Origin: Dietzia sp. B32
GTDB lineage: Bacteria; Actinomycetota; Actinomycetes; Mycobacteriales; Mycobacteriaceae
Reading direction: 5' to 3'
Assembly (NCBI RefSeq): GCF_024732245.1
Contig: NZ_CP093845.1
Span: forward strand, 992,001 to 1,056,000
DNA length: 64,000 bases
The translations under genes were made by a program, and so were the position numbers. The notes beneath the pieces are model-generated. The model made no database searches. It saw only the letters and a list, made by a program, of their open reading frames with translations, and was not told the origin of the DNA. Of this stretch, positions 37,771 through 45,833 are shown piece after piece; the first letter of the stretch is position 1; each line of letters opens with the position of its first letter.

Positions 37771-37780
37771 GAACGTGTTC
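37771..37780. promoter_or_regulatory. Dyad GAACGTGTTC upstream of the alpha/beta hydrolase
   Basis: Its reverse complement GAACACGTTC is the core of KstR-type operators. It lies between mftG and the hydrolase. Confidence 0.35.
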
Positions 37781-37790
37781 TTGTGTCGTT

Positions 37791-39035
37791 CTACCACGCC
37801 CGCTCGGCGATCACCCGTGCAGCGAGGTCCTCGGCCACCGCGAGGACCGTGTAATACGGCCCGCACCTCGGCAGTGCGGGCAGCGCCGCCGCGTCGGCGA
37901 CCCGCAGTCCCCCCACCCCGAGAACGCGCCCGGACTCGTCGAGCACCTCCCCGATCCGCGCCGTGCCGGACAGGTGCTGGGAGGTCGAGGGAGTGACGGC
38001 CCCGTCCAGGTCCAACCGGTCCGCCACCAGGGCCGCGGCCCCGGCCAGGGCGGCCGCGTCGTCCGGGTCATCGGCCAGCTCCACGATCCCGTCGTCACGG
38101 ATCCGGCCACGGCCGACCGGGTTCATCAGGGCGATTCCGATCCGGTGCGGCACCGGCTCCAGGCCCGGGATGACGTGGTGCAGCGGCACCGCGTAGGGGC
38201 GGATCTCGATCTCGGCCTCGGCGGACACCCGCAGCCGGACGACGTGGGAGAGCAGCGGCGGCAGGCCCCGGGCCGGGTCCGGGCCCGTCGTGACCTCCGC
38301 GGGCAGGTCGAGCAGGACTTCCGGATGCTCCTGTACGCCGTGGCCGACCGGGTGCCCGGAGGACGGTCCGATCCCGGACGCCCCCAGCAGTGCGGCGGTC
38401 CCGATCGCCCCCGCACACAGCACCACCTCCCGGGCACCGATCTCCTCGTCGTCGTCGAGTACCACGCCGTCACACCGCCCGGCGACGCGCCCGCCCTCCC
38501 ACCTGAGCGACCGGACCCGCGCCCCGGTCCGCACCCGCACGCCCGCGCCGGCCGGGTCCCAGGCATCGAACGCCGTCACCCGCCGCCCACCACGGCGCGC
38601 CTGTCCGATCGCGGACACACGGCCCGGGAAGGCTGCGGCCACGCGCGCGGCGACCGGCCCCATCGGCGCCAACCCGGGTCGGAGACGCTCCGCGGCGCGG
38701 GCCAGGCCCACCGCGTAGCGCCGCGGCCAATCCGGACCCCATTCCGCGAGGTCCGCCGGACGGGCGGGCGTGCAGTAGCCGCCGTTGACCGCTCCCGACC
38801 CACCGAGGGTGCGGCCGCGGGGCAGGTCGAGGCTCGCGCCGCCGAGCGTGGCGCGGTGCCGGGAGACGACCCGCGACCCCGGCCCCACGTCGAGCAGTCC
38901 CGCCCGGGGTGAGGCGGCGACCGAGCCCGCCTCCAGCAACAGGACGTCGGCTCCGGCCTCCGCCAGGCGACGGGCCATCACGCAGCCGGCGGGGCCCGCG
39001 CCGACCACCACGATGTCGGACCGCCCCCCGCTCAT
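37791..39035 (-). CDS. mftG: Mycofactocin-system GMC family oxidoreductase MftG
   Basis: A 414-residue flavoprotein of the glucose-methanol-choline family. The FAD loop is VVGAGPAGCVMARRLAEAG at the start, with RTLGGSGAVNGGYC and C-terminal TSQHLSGTARIG, the region of the catalytic His. In mycobacteria MftG passes electrons from reduced mycofactocin towards respiration. The ATG overlaps the mftF stop in ATGA, and it is the last mft gene of the operon. A longer upstream start would run into mftF. Confidence 0.9.
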   Translation of the reverse strand: MSGGRSDIVVVGAGPAGCVMARRLAEAGADVLLLEAGSVAASPRAGLLDVGPGSRVVSRHRATLGGASLDLPRGRTLGGSGAVNGGYCTPARPADLAEWGPDWPRRYAVGLARAAERLRPGLAPMGPVAARVAAAFPGRVSAIGQARRGGRRVTAFDAWDPAGAGVRVRTGARVRSLRWEGGRVAGRCDGVVLDDDEEIGAREVVLCAGAIGTAALLGASGIGPSSGHPVGHGVQEHPEVLLDLPAEVTTGPDPARGLPPLLSHVVRLRVSAEAEIEIRPYAVPLHHVIPGLEPVPHRIGIALMNPVGRGRIRDDGIVELADDPDDAAALAGAAALVADRLDLDGAVTPSTSQHLSGTARIGEVLDESGRVLGVGGLRVADAAALPALPRCGPYYTVLAVAEDLAARVIAERAW

Positions 39036-40552
39036 CGCGTGACGTCCGGCCGCAGGGCGTCGGGTGAGCGCGCCGCCCACGCCGATCGCCACACGCCGAC
39101 GCCGTAGGCCAGGTCGTCGAGACGGTGGATCAGAAGGTGCCCGAGGGGTTCGTCGACCGGTGCCCGCCCCGGCTCACGCACGCTCCACCAGTGCCACAGC
39201 CCCTCGCCCACCGCCGCGGCCAGGACTCGCCGCCGCAGCCCGCGGGCCATGCGCGACCGCGACCGGGCGGTGACGGCGAGCGCGACCGCGGTGAGGGGCC
39301 AGTACGGGCGGAGCAGTGCCTGGGGTAGCTGCCGGATCGAGGCCTCCGCCCCCCTCGCCACCAGTTCGGCGGCGGCGCGGCCGTCCCCGGTGAGAGCGCG
39401 CGTACGCCACCACGACCGGGCGATCGCACCGGCCGCGACCAGCGATCCCATCGGCGTCGCGCTCCACACCCCGATCGCCACGGCGAGCGACCACGGTGCG
39501 GCGACCGCGGGAGCCACCGCCGCACCGTGCCGGTCGGCCAGCGGCGCGGCTCCACGCCCGTAGTAGGCGCGGCGGGCGAGCAGTGTGGTGAGCGACGTCC
39601 GGTGGCGGTGAGCCACCCGCGCGGCCGGCTCGTAGCGGACGTGTCCGCCCGCGGCGTCGGTGCGCCAGCACAGGTCCACGTCCTCGGCGACGTGCATCCG
39701 CTCGTCGAACGGGCCCCCACCCCCGCCCCGGGGAGGAGGCGGTAGCCGGTCGGGCCGCACGGCGAGCGCGGCGCTGGGGACGTACGCGACGCGCGTGCGG
39801 GGCCGGACCCGGGCGGGCTCGGGCCCCATGTCCAGCGCCGAGCGGGCCGTCTCGTAGCCGCGCACCCAGAACCGGCCGGGGTCGGAGGCCACGATGCGCG
39901 GTGCGACCGCCGCGACCCGGGGGTCGTCGAGTCGTGCGAGCAGGACGTCGAGCCAGCCGGGCAGCGGGAGGACGTCGGCGTCGAGGTAGACCACGACCTC
40001 CGCCCCGGCCGCGACCGCCACGGCGGTTCCGGTGTTGCGGGCGGCCGCAGGACCGCGGGACCGGTCGTGGCGCAGGACCGTGGCGGCGCGCGGGGTGTCG
40101 GGGGCGGCCGCGGCCGCGGCGGGAGGCGGGGTCGTGACGGGCAGGGTGAGGGGCAGGGTGGTAAGGGGCAGGGTGGTAAGGGGCAGGGTGGAGCCGTCGT
40201 CGACGACGACGAGGTGCGCGCCCCTGGCCAGTTCCGGCTCGAGGGCCTTCGTGAGTGCGGCCACCCCGGCGGCGTCGTCGCGGACGGGGACCACCACCGC
40301 GACGGCACCCAGCGGGCGTGCGCCCGTCGCGGCGCCGGCGGGATGGGCCATCCCCCGGTCCGTGAGGGCACGCGCGAGCGCCGCACCCGCGGGCGTGTCG
40401 GTGGCGACCGAGTTCCCGCCGGCCAGGAGCGCCGAGACCGCGGGCGAGGGCGTGATGAGGGTGACCGGGTCCCCGCCCAGCACCTTCACGACGTCGCCGC
40501 GCCGCAGCACGCGGGTGCGACGGTCCAGCAGGACATGGGGGACCTCGCTCAT
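39032..40552 (-). CDS. mftF: Mycofactocin glycosyltransferase MftF
   Basis: A 506-residue GT2 enzyme that adds glucose units to premycofactocin. The N-terminal 90 residues form the MftF-specific region (VLLDRRTRVLRRGDVVKVLGG). The GT-A core follows: VAVVVPVRDDAAGV, VVVDDGST, and VVYLDADVLPLPGWLD, holding the DxD. Hydrophobic stretches toward the C-terminus suggest membrane association. An inserted Pro/Leu/Thr tract (LPLTT repeats) lies between the first strands and comes from a 15-bp tandem repeat (40149-40191). It overlaps mftE and mftG by 4 nt each. Confidence 0.92.
   Translation of the reverse strand: MSEVPHVLLDRRTRVLRRGDVVKVLGGDPVTLITPSPAVSALLAGGNSVATDTPAGAALARALTDRGMAHPAGAATGARPLGAVAVVVPVRDDAAGVAALTKALEPELARGAHLVVVDDGSTLPLTTLPLTTLPLTLPVTTPPPAAAAAAPDTPRAATVLRHDRSRGPAAARNTGTAVAVAAGAEVVVYLDADVLPLPGWLDVLLARLDDPRVAAVAPRIVASDPGRFWVRGYETARSALDMGPEPARVRPRTRVAYVPSAALAVRPDRLPPPPRGGGGGPFDERMHVAEDVDLCWRTDAAGGHVRYEPAARVAHRHRTSLTTLLARRAYYGRGAAPLADRHGAAVAPAVAAPWSLAVAIGVWSATPMGSLVAAGAIARSWWRTRALTGDGRAAAELVARGAEASIRQLPQALLRPYWPLTAVALAVTARSRSRMARGLRRRVLAAAVGEGLWHWWSVREPGRAPVDEPLGHLLIHRLDDLAYGVGVWRSAWAARSPDALRPDVTR
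40149..40191. repeat. 15-bp tandem repeat in mftF
   Basis: AGGGGCAGGGTGGTA occurs at 40149-40163 and 40164-40178, with a third partial copy to 40191. On the minus strand it codes for LPLTT units. Copy change keeps frame. Confidence 0.9.
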
Positions 40553-41262
40553 CGGAGCATCCCGTCCTCACCCGGACGCCACCGGCCCAGACGGACGCTC
40601 GCGTCGGCGACCAGCGCCGTCCACAGTCGCCTGCCCTCGTCGGCGGATGCGGCGGTGGGGTCGCCCAGCACCCCGTTCGGGCTCACCGCGGCGACCCCGC
40701 CCTCGCGCAGTGCGGGAAGGATGTCGGGCAGCGGCTCGACGCACCCGGCCACCGCCAGGTCCGCACGGACGAGGCCGGGGTGCAGGTGCATCAGGAGCGA
40801 GGTCTCGGCGTGGCCTGCATGGGTGTCGGTGGGGTCCTCGCTCGTTCGGCAGGACAGCCAGGCGGCGTCGCGCCCCTCGTAGCGGAGCCGGGAGACCGCG
40901 CGGCGCAGCGCGTCGACGTTGCCACCGTGACCGTTGACCACCACCAGCCGATCCGCCCAGGTGCCCACCGACCGGCCGAGTTCGACGAGGGTCCCGGCGA
41001 GCGCGTCCGTGCCGATCGACACCGTCCCCGCGAACGCCTGGTGCTCCCCGCTCGCCCCGTAGGCGAGGGCGGGGAGCACACGGACGTCACCGGGAACGTG
41101 CGTACCCGGCCCACCCGCGCCGAGCGCGCGGGCGGTCGCGGTGGCCAGGATCGTGTCGGTCTCCGGCGGCAGGTGCGGTCCGTGCTGTTCGGTCGCCCCG
41201 AGGGGTAGCACCGCGAGCACCCCCGCACCGGTCGGGCCGGTCGCGCCGATCGCGCCCGTCAC
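40549..41262 (-). CDS. mftE: Mycofactocin peptidase MftE (creatininase family)
   Basis: A 237-residue metal-dependent amidohydrolase that cuts the MftC-modified MftA to release the Val-Tyr-derived core (AHDP). Metal ligands are visible in LPLGATEQHGPHLPPETDT, VVNGHGGNVDALRRA and AGHAETSLLM. It starts 6 nt after the SDR stop and overlaps mftF by 4 nt. Confidence 0.94.
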   Translation of the reverse strand: MTGAIGATGPTGAGVLAVLPLGATEQHGPHLPPETDTILATATARALGAGGPGTHVPGDVRVLPALAYGASGEHQAFAGTVSIGTDALAGTLVELGRSVGTWADRLVVVNGHGGNVDALRRAVSRLRYEGRDAAWLSCRTSEDPTDTHAGHAETSLLMHLHPGLVRADLAVAGCVEPLPDILPALREGGVAAVSPNGVLGDPTAASADEGRRLWTALVADASVRLGRWRPGEDGMLR

Positions 41263-41268
41263 GTCGGG

Positions 41269-42084
41269 TCAGACCTTGATCGCGCCCATGTCGACGGTGA
41301 AGGTCGAGGCGGTGATCGTCCGCGAGGCGTCCGAGGCGAGGAACATCACCGAGTCCGCGATGTCGTCGGTGGTGGCCATGCCCATCCCCAGGATCGGCGT
41401 GAAGTGTGGCAGGAACTGCGGCATGGTGTTGAACACCTCGAGCGCGTCGGGGTCCTCCGCGCCCATCGGCGTCTGGACACCGTAGGGGTGGATCGTGTTG
41501 ACCCGGATGCCGTGCTCGCCGAGCTCCTTGGCCGCCGTCTGCGCCAGGCCCACCACGCCGTACTTGGACGCCGAGTAGGGCGACTGCACGGGCATGGCCT
41601 TGAGACCGGCCACCGAGCTCACCAGGATGATCGACCCGCCGTTGCCGGCGGAGAGCATGTGTGGGATCGCCGCGCGCAGCGTCTTCCAGTAACCGGTGAG
41701 GTTGATGTCGATGGTGTCCTGCCACTGCTGCTCGTCGAGCTCCCAGACCTTGCCCCAGTTGCAGATGCCCGCGTTGGCGATCACCACGTCCAGGCGGCCG
41801 CCGAAGCGTTCCACGCCGCGCGCGACGAGTGCCTGCTGGAACGCCAGGTCGCGGACGTCGCCGACCTCGGCGAGGATCTCCCCTCCCTCGGCCTCGACAC
41901 GCTCGATCGTGGTGGCCAGGTCGTCCTCGGTCGCGGTCCGGTACTTCACGTACTCGGACGGCGAATCACACAGGTCCAGTCCGATGATCTTCGCACCCTC
42001 ACGCGCGAATCGGATGGCGTGCTTGCGACCCTGGCCGCGGGCCACGCCGGTGATGTAGACGACCTTGCCGTCGAAATCTCCCAT
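41269..42084 (-). CDS. Mycofactocin-coupled SDR family oxidoreductase
   Basis: A 271-residue SDR of the carveol-dehydrogenase-like group often paired with mycofactocin. It has GVARGQGRKHAIRFAREGA as the NAD loop, IANAGICNWGKVWEL, the catalytic SSVAG and YSASKYGVVG, and the end HPYGVQTPMG. These SDRs keep NAD(H) bound and use mycofactocin as electron acceptor. It lies inside the operon between mftD and mftE. The alcohol substrate is unknown. Confidence 0.9.
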   Translation of the reverse strand: MGDFDGKVVYITGVARGQGRKHAIRFAREGAKIIGLDLCDSPSEYVKYRTATEDDLATTIERVEAEGGEILAEVGDVRDLAFQQALVARGVERFGGRLDVVIANAGICNWGKVWELDEQQWQDTIDINLTGYWKTLRAAIPHMLSAGNGGSIILVSSVAGLKAMPVQSPYSASKYGVVGLAQTAAKELGEHGIRVNTIHPYGVQTPMGAEDPDALEVFNTMPQFLPHFTPILGMGMATTDDIADSVMFLASDASRTITASTFTVDMGAIKV

Positions 42085-42117
42085 TACAGGGGTGTCCTTC
42101 TCTCAGGTGGTGGTGGG

Positions 42118-43341
42118 TCAGGCGCCGAGACGGCGCGTGAAGCCTTCGGGGATGACGTAGTCGTCACGGCTCAGCTCGGAGATGGAGGACTTGCTGAGCC
42201 CGATGAGGCTCGAGTCGAGCCCCGAACGCATGATGTCGAGCACGTTCTCCACGCCCGCCTGCCCGTTGGCCCCCAGTCCCCAAAGGTAGGCGCGTCCGAT
42301 CATCACGGCGCGGGCCCCGAGCGCGAGCGCCTTGGCCACGTCCGAGCCGCGGCGGATGCCGCCGTCGAGCAGGACCTCCACCTGGTCGCCCACCTCGTCG
42401 GCGATCGGGGCGAGGCAGCGGATGGACGCCGGGGTCGCGTCGAGGTTGTTGCCGCCGTGGTTGGACACGGAGATCGCGGTGACGCCGGCGTCGACGGCGC
42501 GCTTGGCGTCATCGACCCGGGTGATGCCCTTGAGCATCACCGGCCCGTCGTAGTTCTCCACGACCCAGGCGATGTCCTCCCACGTGGCGGGCGGGGTGCC
42601 CATCCACTCGCCGTACGCACCGAAGAAGGTCGGGCCCATCTCGCCCTGGTTGACGAGGTTGGGGGTCGTCAGGTCCGGGAACCGCTTGTTGACCACCACG
42701 TCGCGCGCCCACTCGGCGGCCCACCGCGGCCGGACCGCGATCTGCGGGGCCAGGGTGATCATCGCCTTCGCGTCGAGCTTCTCGGGGATCGCCGGGCTGC
42801 CCCAGTCACGGCCCATCGAGAACGACCAGTCGGTGGTGAGGATGACCCCGGCAGCGCCGGCGGCCTTGGCACGCTCCAGCCGCTCCAGGACCTTCTCCTT
42901 GCCGCCCAGCCAGTACACCTGGAAGAAGGTCTGCGGGTTGGCCGCGATGACCTCCTCGATCGGCTTGGACGCGAACGAGCTCAGGCCCATCGCGGTACCG
43001 CGGGCGGCCGCGGCGCGGGCCACGTCGACCTCACCGTCCGGCGTCACGGCCTGGACACCGGTCGGCGAGATCATCACCGGCAGGCTGATGGGCTGGCCCA
43101 TCACCGTGGTGGCCATGTCGCGGTCCTGTTTGGCGCCGATCACGTGGGGCTTGGGCTCGAGTTCGGTGAAGGCGTCCATGTTGTCGCGGATGGTCACCCC
43201 CGCCTCACTGCCGCCGACGAGCGCCATGTACACGCTCTTGGGCAGCTTCTTCTGTGCGCGACGCTGGGCCTCGGCGACCGACTCGAACCACGGGTTCTGG
43301 CGCCAGGGGTTGGCCTCGGCGATCTTGGACAGGCGGGACAC
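42118..43341 (-). CDS. mftD: Mycofactocin biosynthesis FMN-dependent deaminase MftD
   Basis: A 407-residue FMN enzyme of the alpha-hydroxy-acid oxidase fold. It oxidatively deaminates AHDP to premycofactocin. The active site region reads ISVSNHGGNNLDATPA, and the FMN phosphate segment is VLLDGGIRRGSDVAKALALGARAVMIGR. Length and context match mftD of mycobacteria (Rv0694). It is 46 nt downstream of mftC and 33 nt upstream of the SDR. Confidence 0.95.
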   Translation of the reverse strand: MSRLSKIAEANPWRQNPWFESVAEAQRRAQKKLPKSVYMALVGGSEAGVTIRDNMDAFTELEPKPHVIGAKQDRDMATTVMGQPISLPVMISPTGVQAVTPDGEVDVARAAAARGTAMGLSSFASKPIEEVIAANPQTFFQVYWLGGKEKVLERLERAKAAGAAGVILTTDWSFSMGRDWGSPAIPEKLDAKAMITLAPQIAVRPRWAAEWARDVVVNKRFPDLTTPNLVNQGEMGPTFFGAYGEWMGTPPATWEDIAWVVENYDGPVMLKGITRVDDAKRAVDAGVTAISVSNHGGNNLDATPASIRCLAPIADEVGDQVEVLLDGGIRRGSDVAKALALGARAVMIGRAYLWGLGANGQAGVENVLDIMRSGLDSSLIGLSKSSISELSRDDYVIPEGFTRRLGA

Positions 43342-43387
43342 GGTGGTGGGTGCTCCTTCTTGGTGGGTTTCGTCCGGGTGGGACGGC

Positions 43388-44644
43388 TCAGATCGGGGAC
43401 TCGTCGCACAGGCTGGTGGGCCTGCGGGGCGGTGTCGTGACGAGGGTCAGCGGCACCGGGCCGGTGGGCTGCTTGCGCGCCGCCAGCCCCATGGGCCGGG
43501 TGTGGTCCTGCGACGGGTCGGGGATGCTGCGCTCAGCCGCGAGCAGTCCCTCTCCGTACCCCTGGACGCACTCGGGGTCCGGGCCGTCCATCGGCAGCCC
43601 GGTGAAGAACTTGGCCGCCATGCAGCCACCCCGGCAGCTGTCGTAGAAGTCGCAGGACGCGCACGCCCCGGCCGACTGCGGCTCGCGCAGCTCACGGAAC
43701 AACTCCGAGGTCTGCCACACCGTCTCGAACCCGCCGTCGGCGACGACGTTGCCGGCGAGGAACTCCTCGTGGATGGCGAAGGGGCAGGCGTAGACGTCGC
43801 CGATCGGGTCGATCAGGCACACCACACGCCCGGCACCGCACAGGTTGAGCCCGGGAAGGGAGCCCTGCGCCTGCCCCTCACCGAAGGGGGTCAGGTGGAA
43901 GAAGCTGTCGCCGGTGAGCACGTCGGAGCCGTTCGCGACCAGCCAGTCGTACAGGTCCTTCTGCTGTTCGGGCAGCGGATGCAGGTCGTCCCACACGTCG
44001 GCGCCGCGGCCCGAGGGACGCAGGCGGGTGATGCGCAGGGTCGCGTCGTATTTGTCGGCCAGCGCCTTGAACTCGTCCAGCTGGGTGACGTTCTCGCGGG
44101 TGACGACGACCGAGATCTTGGCGTCCGTGAACCCGGCGTTCTTGAGGTTCTCCAGCGCCCGCACGGCCATGTCGAACGAGCCCGGGCCACGGACCGCGTC
44201 GTTGACCTCGGCGGTCGCACCGTCGATGGAGATCTGGACGTCCACGTAGTCGCTCGCGGCCAGGCGCCGGGCGACCTTCTCGTCGATACGGACGCCGTTG
44301 GTGGAGAACTTCACGCCCACCTGGTGGCTGGTGGCGTAGTCGACCAGCTCCCAGAAATCGGAGCGGACCGTCGGCTCACCACCGCCTATGTTGACGTAGA
44401 AGACCTGCATCTTCTGCAGCTCGTCGATGATCGCCTTGCACTGCTCGGTGCTGAGCTCGCGCGGGTCACGGCGACCGGAGGAGCTCAGGCAGTGCACGCA
44501 GGCGAGGTTGCAGGCGTAGGTGAGTTCCCAGGTCAGGCAGATCGGCGCGTCGAGACCACGCTCGAACTGGTCGACGAGGCGGCCGACCGGGGCCGGGGTC
44601 GCGGGGGCGGACGTCGTCGCCGGGCGGTTGAGCATGCTGGTCAT
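43388..44644 (-). CDS. mftC: Mycofactocin radical SAM maturase MftC
   Basis: A 418-residue radical SAM/SPASM enzyme that decarboxylates and cyclises the C-terminal Val-Tyr of MftA. Cys45, Cys49 and Cys52 (CNLACVHC) bind the catalytic 4Fe-4S cluster. The SPASM auxiliary cysteines are seen in LNLCGAGRVVCLIDPIGDVYAC and CASCDFYDSCRGGC. It overlaps mftB by 4 nt, consistent with the MftB-MftC complex. Confidence 0.97.
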   Translation of the reverse strand: MTSMLNRPATTSAPATPAPVGRLVDQFERGLDAPICLTWELTYACNLACVHCLSSSGRRDPRELSTEQCKAIIDELQKMQVFYVNIGGGEPTVRSDFWELVDYATSHQVGVKFSTNGVRIDEKVARRLAASDYVDVQISIDGATAEVNDAVRGPGSFDMAVRALENLKNAGFTDAKISVVVTRENVTQLDEFKALADKYDATLRITRLRPSGRGADVWDDLHPLPEQQKDLYDWLVANGSDVLTGDSFFHLTPFGEGQAQGSLPGLNLCGAGRVVCLIDPIGDVYACPFAIHEEFLAGNVVADGGFETVWQTSELFRELREPQSAGACASCDFYDSCRGGCMAAKFFTGLPMDGPDPECVQGYGEGLLAAERSIPDPSQDHTRPMGLAARKQPTGPVPLTLVTTPPRRPTSLCDESPI

Positions 44645-44967
44645 GAGGTCTCCTCGATCATGCGCGAGGCGGCGAGCTGGCCGAGCGCGTGCAGGTACAG
44701 CCGCGACGTTCCCGGGTCATCGATCGACACCCCGGCGGCCGCGCAGGCGGCGCGGGCCGACGGGTGGTCGGCGAGGGTGCGGACCACCTCGACGATGGTC
44801 GGCGACTTCAGGAAGCTGAGCTTGCGGGTGTGGAAGTGGTAGAGCAGTGCCCCGAACGGCTCGGGCCGGAGCGCCACGCCGGGGTGCAGGCGCCAGCCGG
44901 CATCGAGGTCGAATTCCGCCGCGGCGGTTGACTGCTCGGCACCGGCCGGCGCTGCTGCGGAGGTCAT
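44641..44967 (-). CDS. mftB: Mycofactocin precursor-binding protein MftB
   Basis: A 108-residue RiPP recognition element (PqqD-like) that binds the MftA leader and presents it to MftC. The core reads GWRLHPGVALRPEPFGALLYHFHTRKLSFLKSP. It starts one base after the mftA stop (TGA-G-ATG) and overlaps mftC in ATGA, so the three are translationally linked. Confidence 0.94.
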   Translation of the reverse strand: MTSAAAPAGAEQSTAAAEFDLDAGWRLHPGVALRPEPFGALLYHFHTRKLSFLKSPTIVEVVRTLADHPSARAACAAAGVSIDDPGTSRLYLHALGQLAASRMIEETS

Positions 44968-44968
44968 C

Positions 44969-45055
44969 TCAGTAGACCCCACACATGCCGTCGATGGAGA
45001 CCTCCTCGATGAGGGCCTCCTCCAGCACGACCTCGGTGTTCTGCGTGTTCTCCAT
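44969..45055 (-). CDS. mftA: Mycofactocin precursor peptide MftA
   Basis: A 28-residue precursor peptide. Its C-terminus is IDGMCGVY, the conserved MftA end in which the last Val-Tyr becomes the cofactor core. The acidic leader (EVVLEEALIEEVSI) binds MftB. A GAGAGGA site lies 7 nt before the ATG. It is the first gene of the operon, about 50 nt from the predicted transcription start. Confidence 0.97.
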   Translation of the reverse strand: MENTQNTEVVLEEALIEEVSIDGMCGVY

Positions 45056-45113
45056 GACGTGTCCTCTCGTCTGGCACTCCGGCGGTGTCCCACCGTGTTC
45101 CGGTGAGATCCGC

Positions 45114-45142
45114 ATCATATTGGCACTTAGTGCCAGTGGCAA
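45114..45142 (-). promoter_or_regulatory. mftA promoter with operator in the spacer
   Basis: On the minus strand TTGCCA (45137-45142), exactly 17 nt, then TATGAT (45114-45119). The perfect dyad at 45121-45135 lies wholly in the spacer. Confidence 0.7.
45121..45135. promoter_or_regulatory. Probable MftR operator
   Basis: TGGCAC-N3-GTGCCA is a perfect 6+3+6 dyad between mftA and mftR. It sits between the -35 and -10 of mftA and 19 nt upstream of the mftR -10, so one TetR-type dimer could block both promoters. Confidence 0.65.
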
Positions 45143-45154
45143 GGGTCACTCATC

Positions 45155-45160
45155 TAGGCT
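45155..45160 (+). promoter_or_regulatory. Leaderless promoter -10 (TAGGCT) of mftR
   Basis: TAGGCT ends 8 nt before the ATG at 45169. Confidence 0.5.
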
Positions 45161-45168
45161 CTCGTGTC

Positions 45169-45771
45169 ATGGGAACGCCGGAAATGCCCGGAACCGAGAC
45201 ACGGCCCCCCGGGCGTCGCCCGTCGACCACGCGCGCCTCGATAGTCGACGTGGCCCTCGACCTGTTCGCACGTCAGGGATACGAGGCGACCAGCGTCGAC
45301 CAGATCGCCGAGGCCGCCCACATCTCCCGCCGGACCCTGTTCCGCTACTTCCCCGGCAAAGCCGCTATCGCGTGGGGCGAGTTCGACGTGCAGATCGACC
45401 TCATGCTGGACTACCTCTCCGCCGTGCCCGAGCAGACGCCGCTGCGGGACGCCCTCGCGGACGCGCTCATCGCGTTCAACACCTTCCCCGCCTCCCAGAC
45501 CGAGGTCCACCGACTGCGGATGCGGCTCCTGCTCGGGGTGGACGAACTGCAGGCGCACTCGACCCTGGTGTACGCCGACTGGCGCCGGGCCGTCGCCGGG
45601 TTCGTCGCGGACAGACTCGGCGAGACCGTCGACGATCTGGCGCCCTCCGCGATCGCTCACGCCGCGCTCGGGATCGCGCTCTCGGCCTACCGCCTGTGGG
45701 TGTCCGAGCCCGGAGCCGATCAGGATCGCCTCCACGATCTCCTGCGTCGCGGGACGCAGATCCTCGCCTGA
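45169..45771 (+). CDS. mftR: Mycofactocin system TetR-family regulator MftR
   Basis: A 200-residue TetR repressor. The helix-turn-helix is at about 20-70 (SIVDVALDLFARQGYEATSVDQIAEAAHISRRTLFRYFPGK), and the C-terminal acyl-CoA-type ligand half includes ETVDDLAPSAIAHAALGIALSAYRLW. It is divergent from mftA. M. tuberculosis MftR represses the mft operon and is relieved by long-chain acyl-CoA, so the same is expected here. Confidence 0.92.
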   Translation: MGTPEMPGTETRPPGRRPSTTRASIVDVALDLFARQGYEATSVDQIAEAAHISRRTLFRYFPGKAAIAWGEFDVQIDLMLDYLSAVPEQTPLRDALADALIAFNTFPASQTEVHRLRMRLLLGVDELQAHSTLVYADWRRAVAGFVADRLGETVDDLAPSAIAHAALGIALSAYRLWVSEPGADQDRLHDLLRRGTQILA

Positions 45772-45820
45772 GTCGACGCCCTCGCGCCCGGCGGGCGGGC
45801 GCGACGAACTTACCGACGGG

Positions 45821-45826
45821 TAACCT
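45821..45826 (+). promoter_or_regulatory. Leaderless promoter -10 (TAACCT) of the DUF4442 gene
   Basis: TAACCT ends 7 nt before the GTG at 45834, deciding that start. Confidence 0.5.
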
Positions 45827-45833
45827 CGTCGTC

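Noticed and set aside
40149-40191. Possible CRISPR array
   Set aside because: The repeats are contiguous, short and inside mftF with no spacers. No cas gene is nearby.
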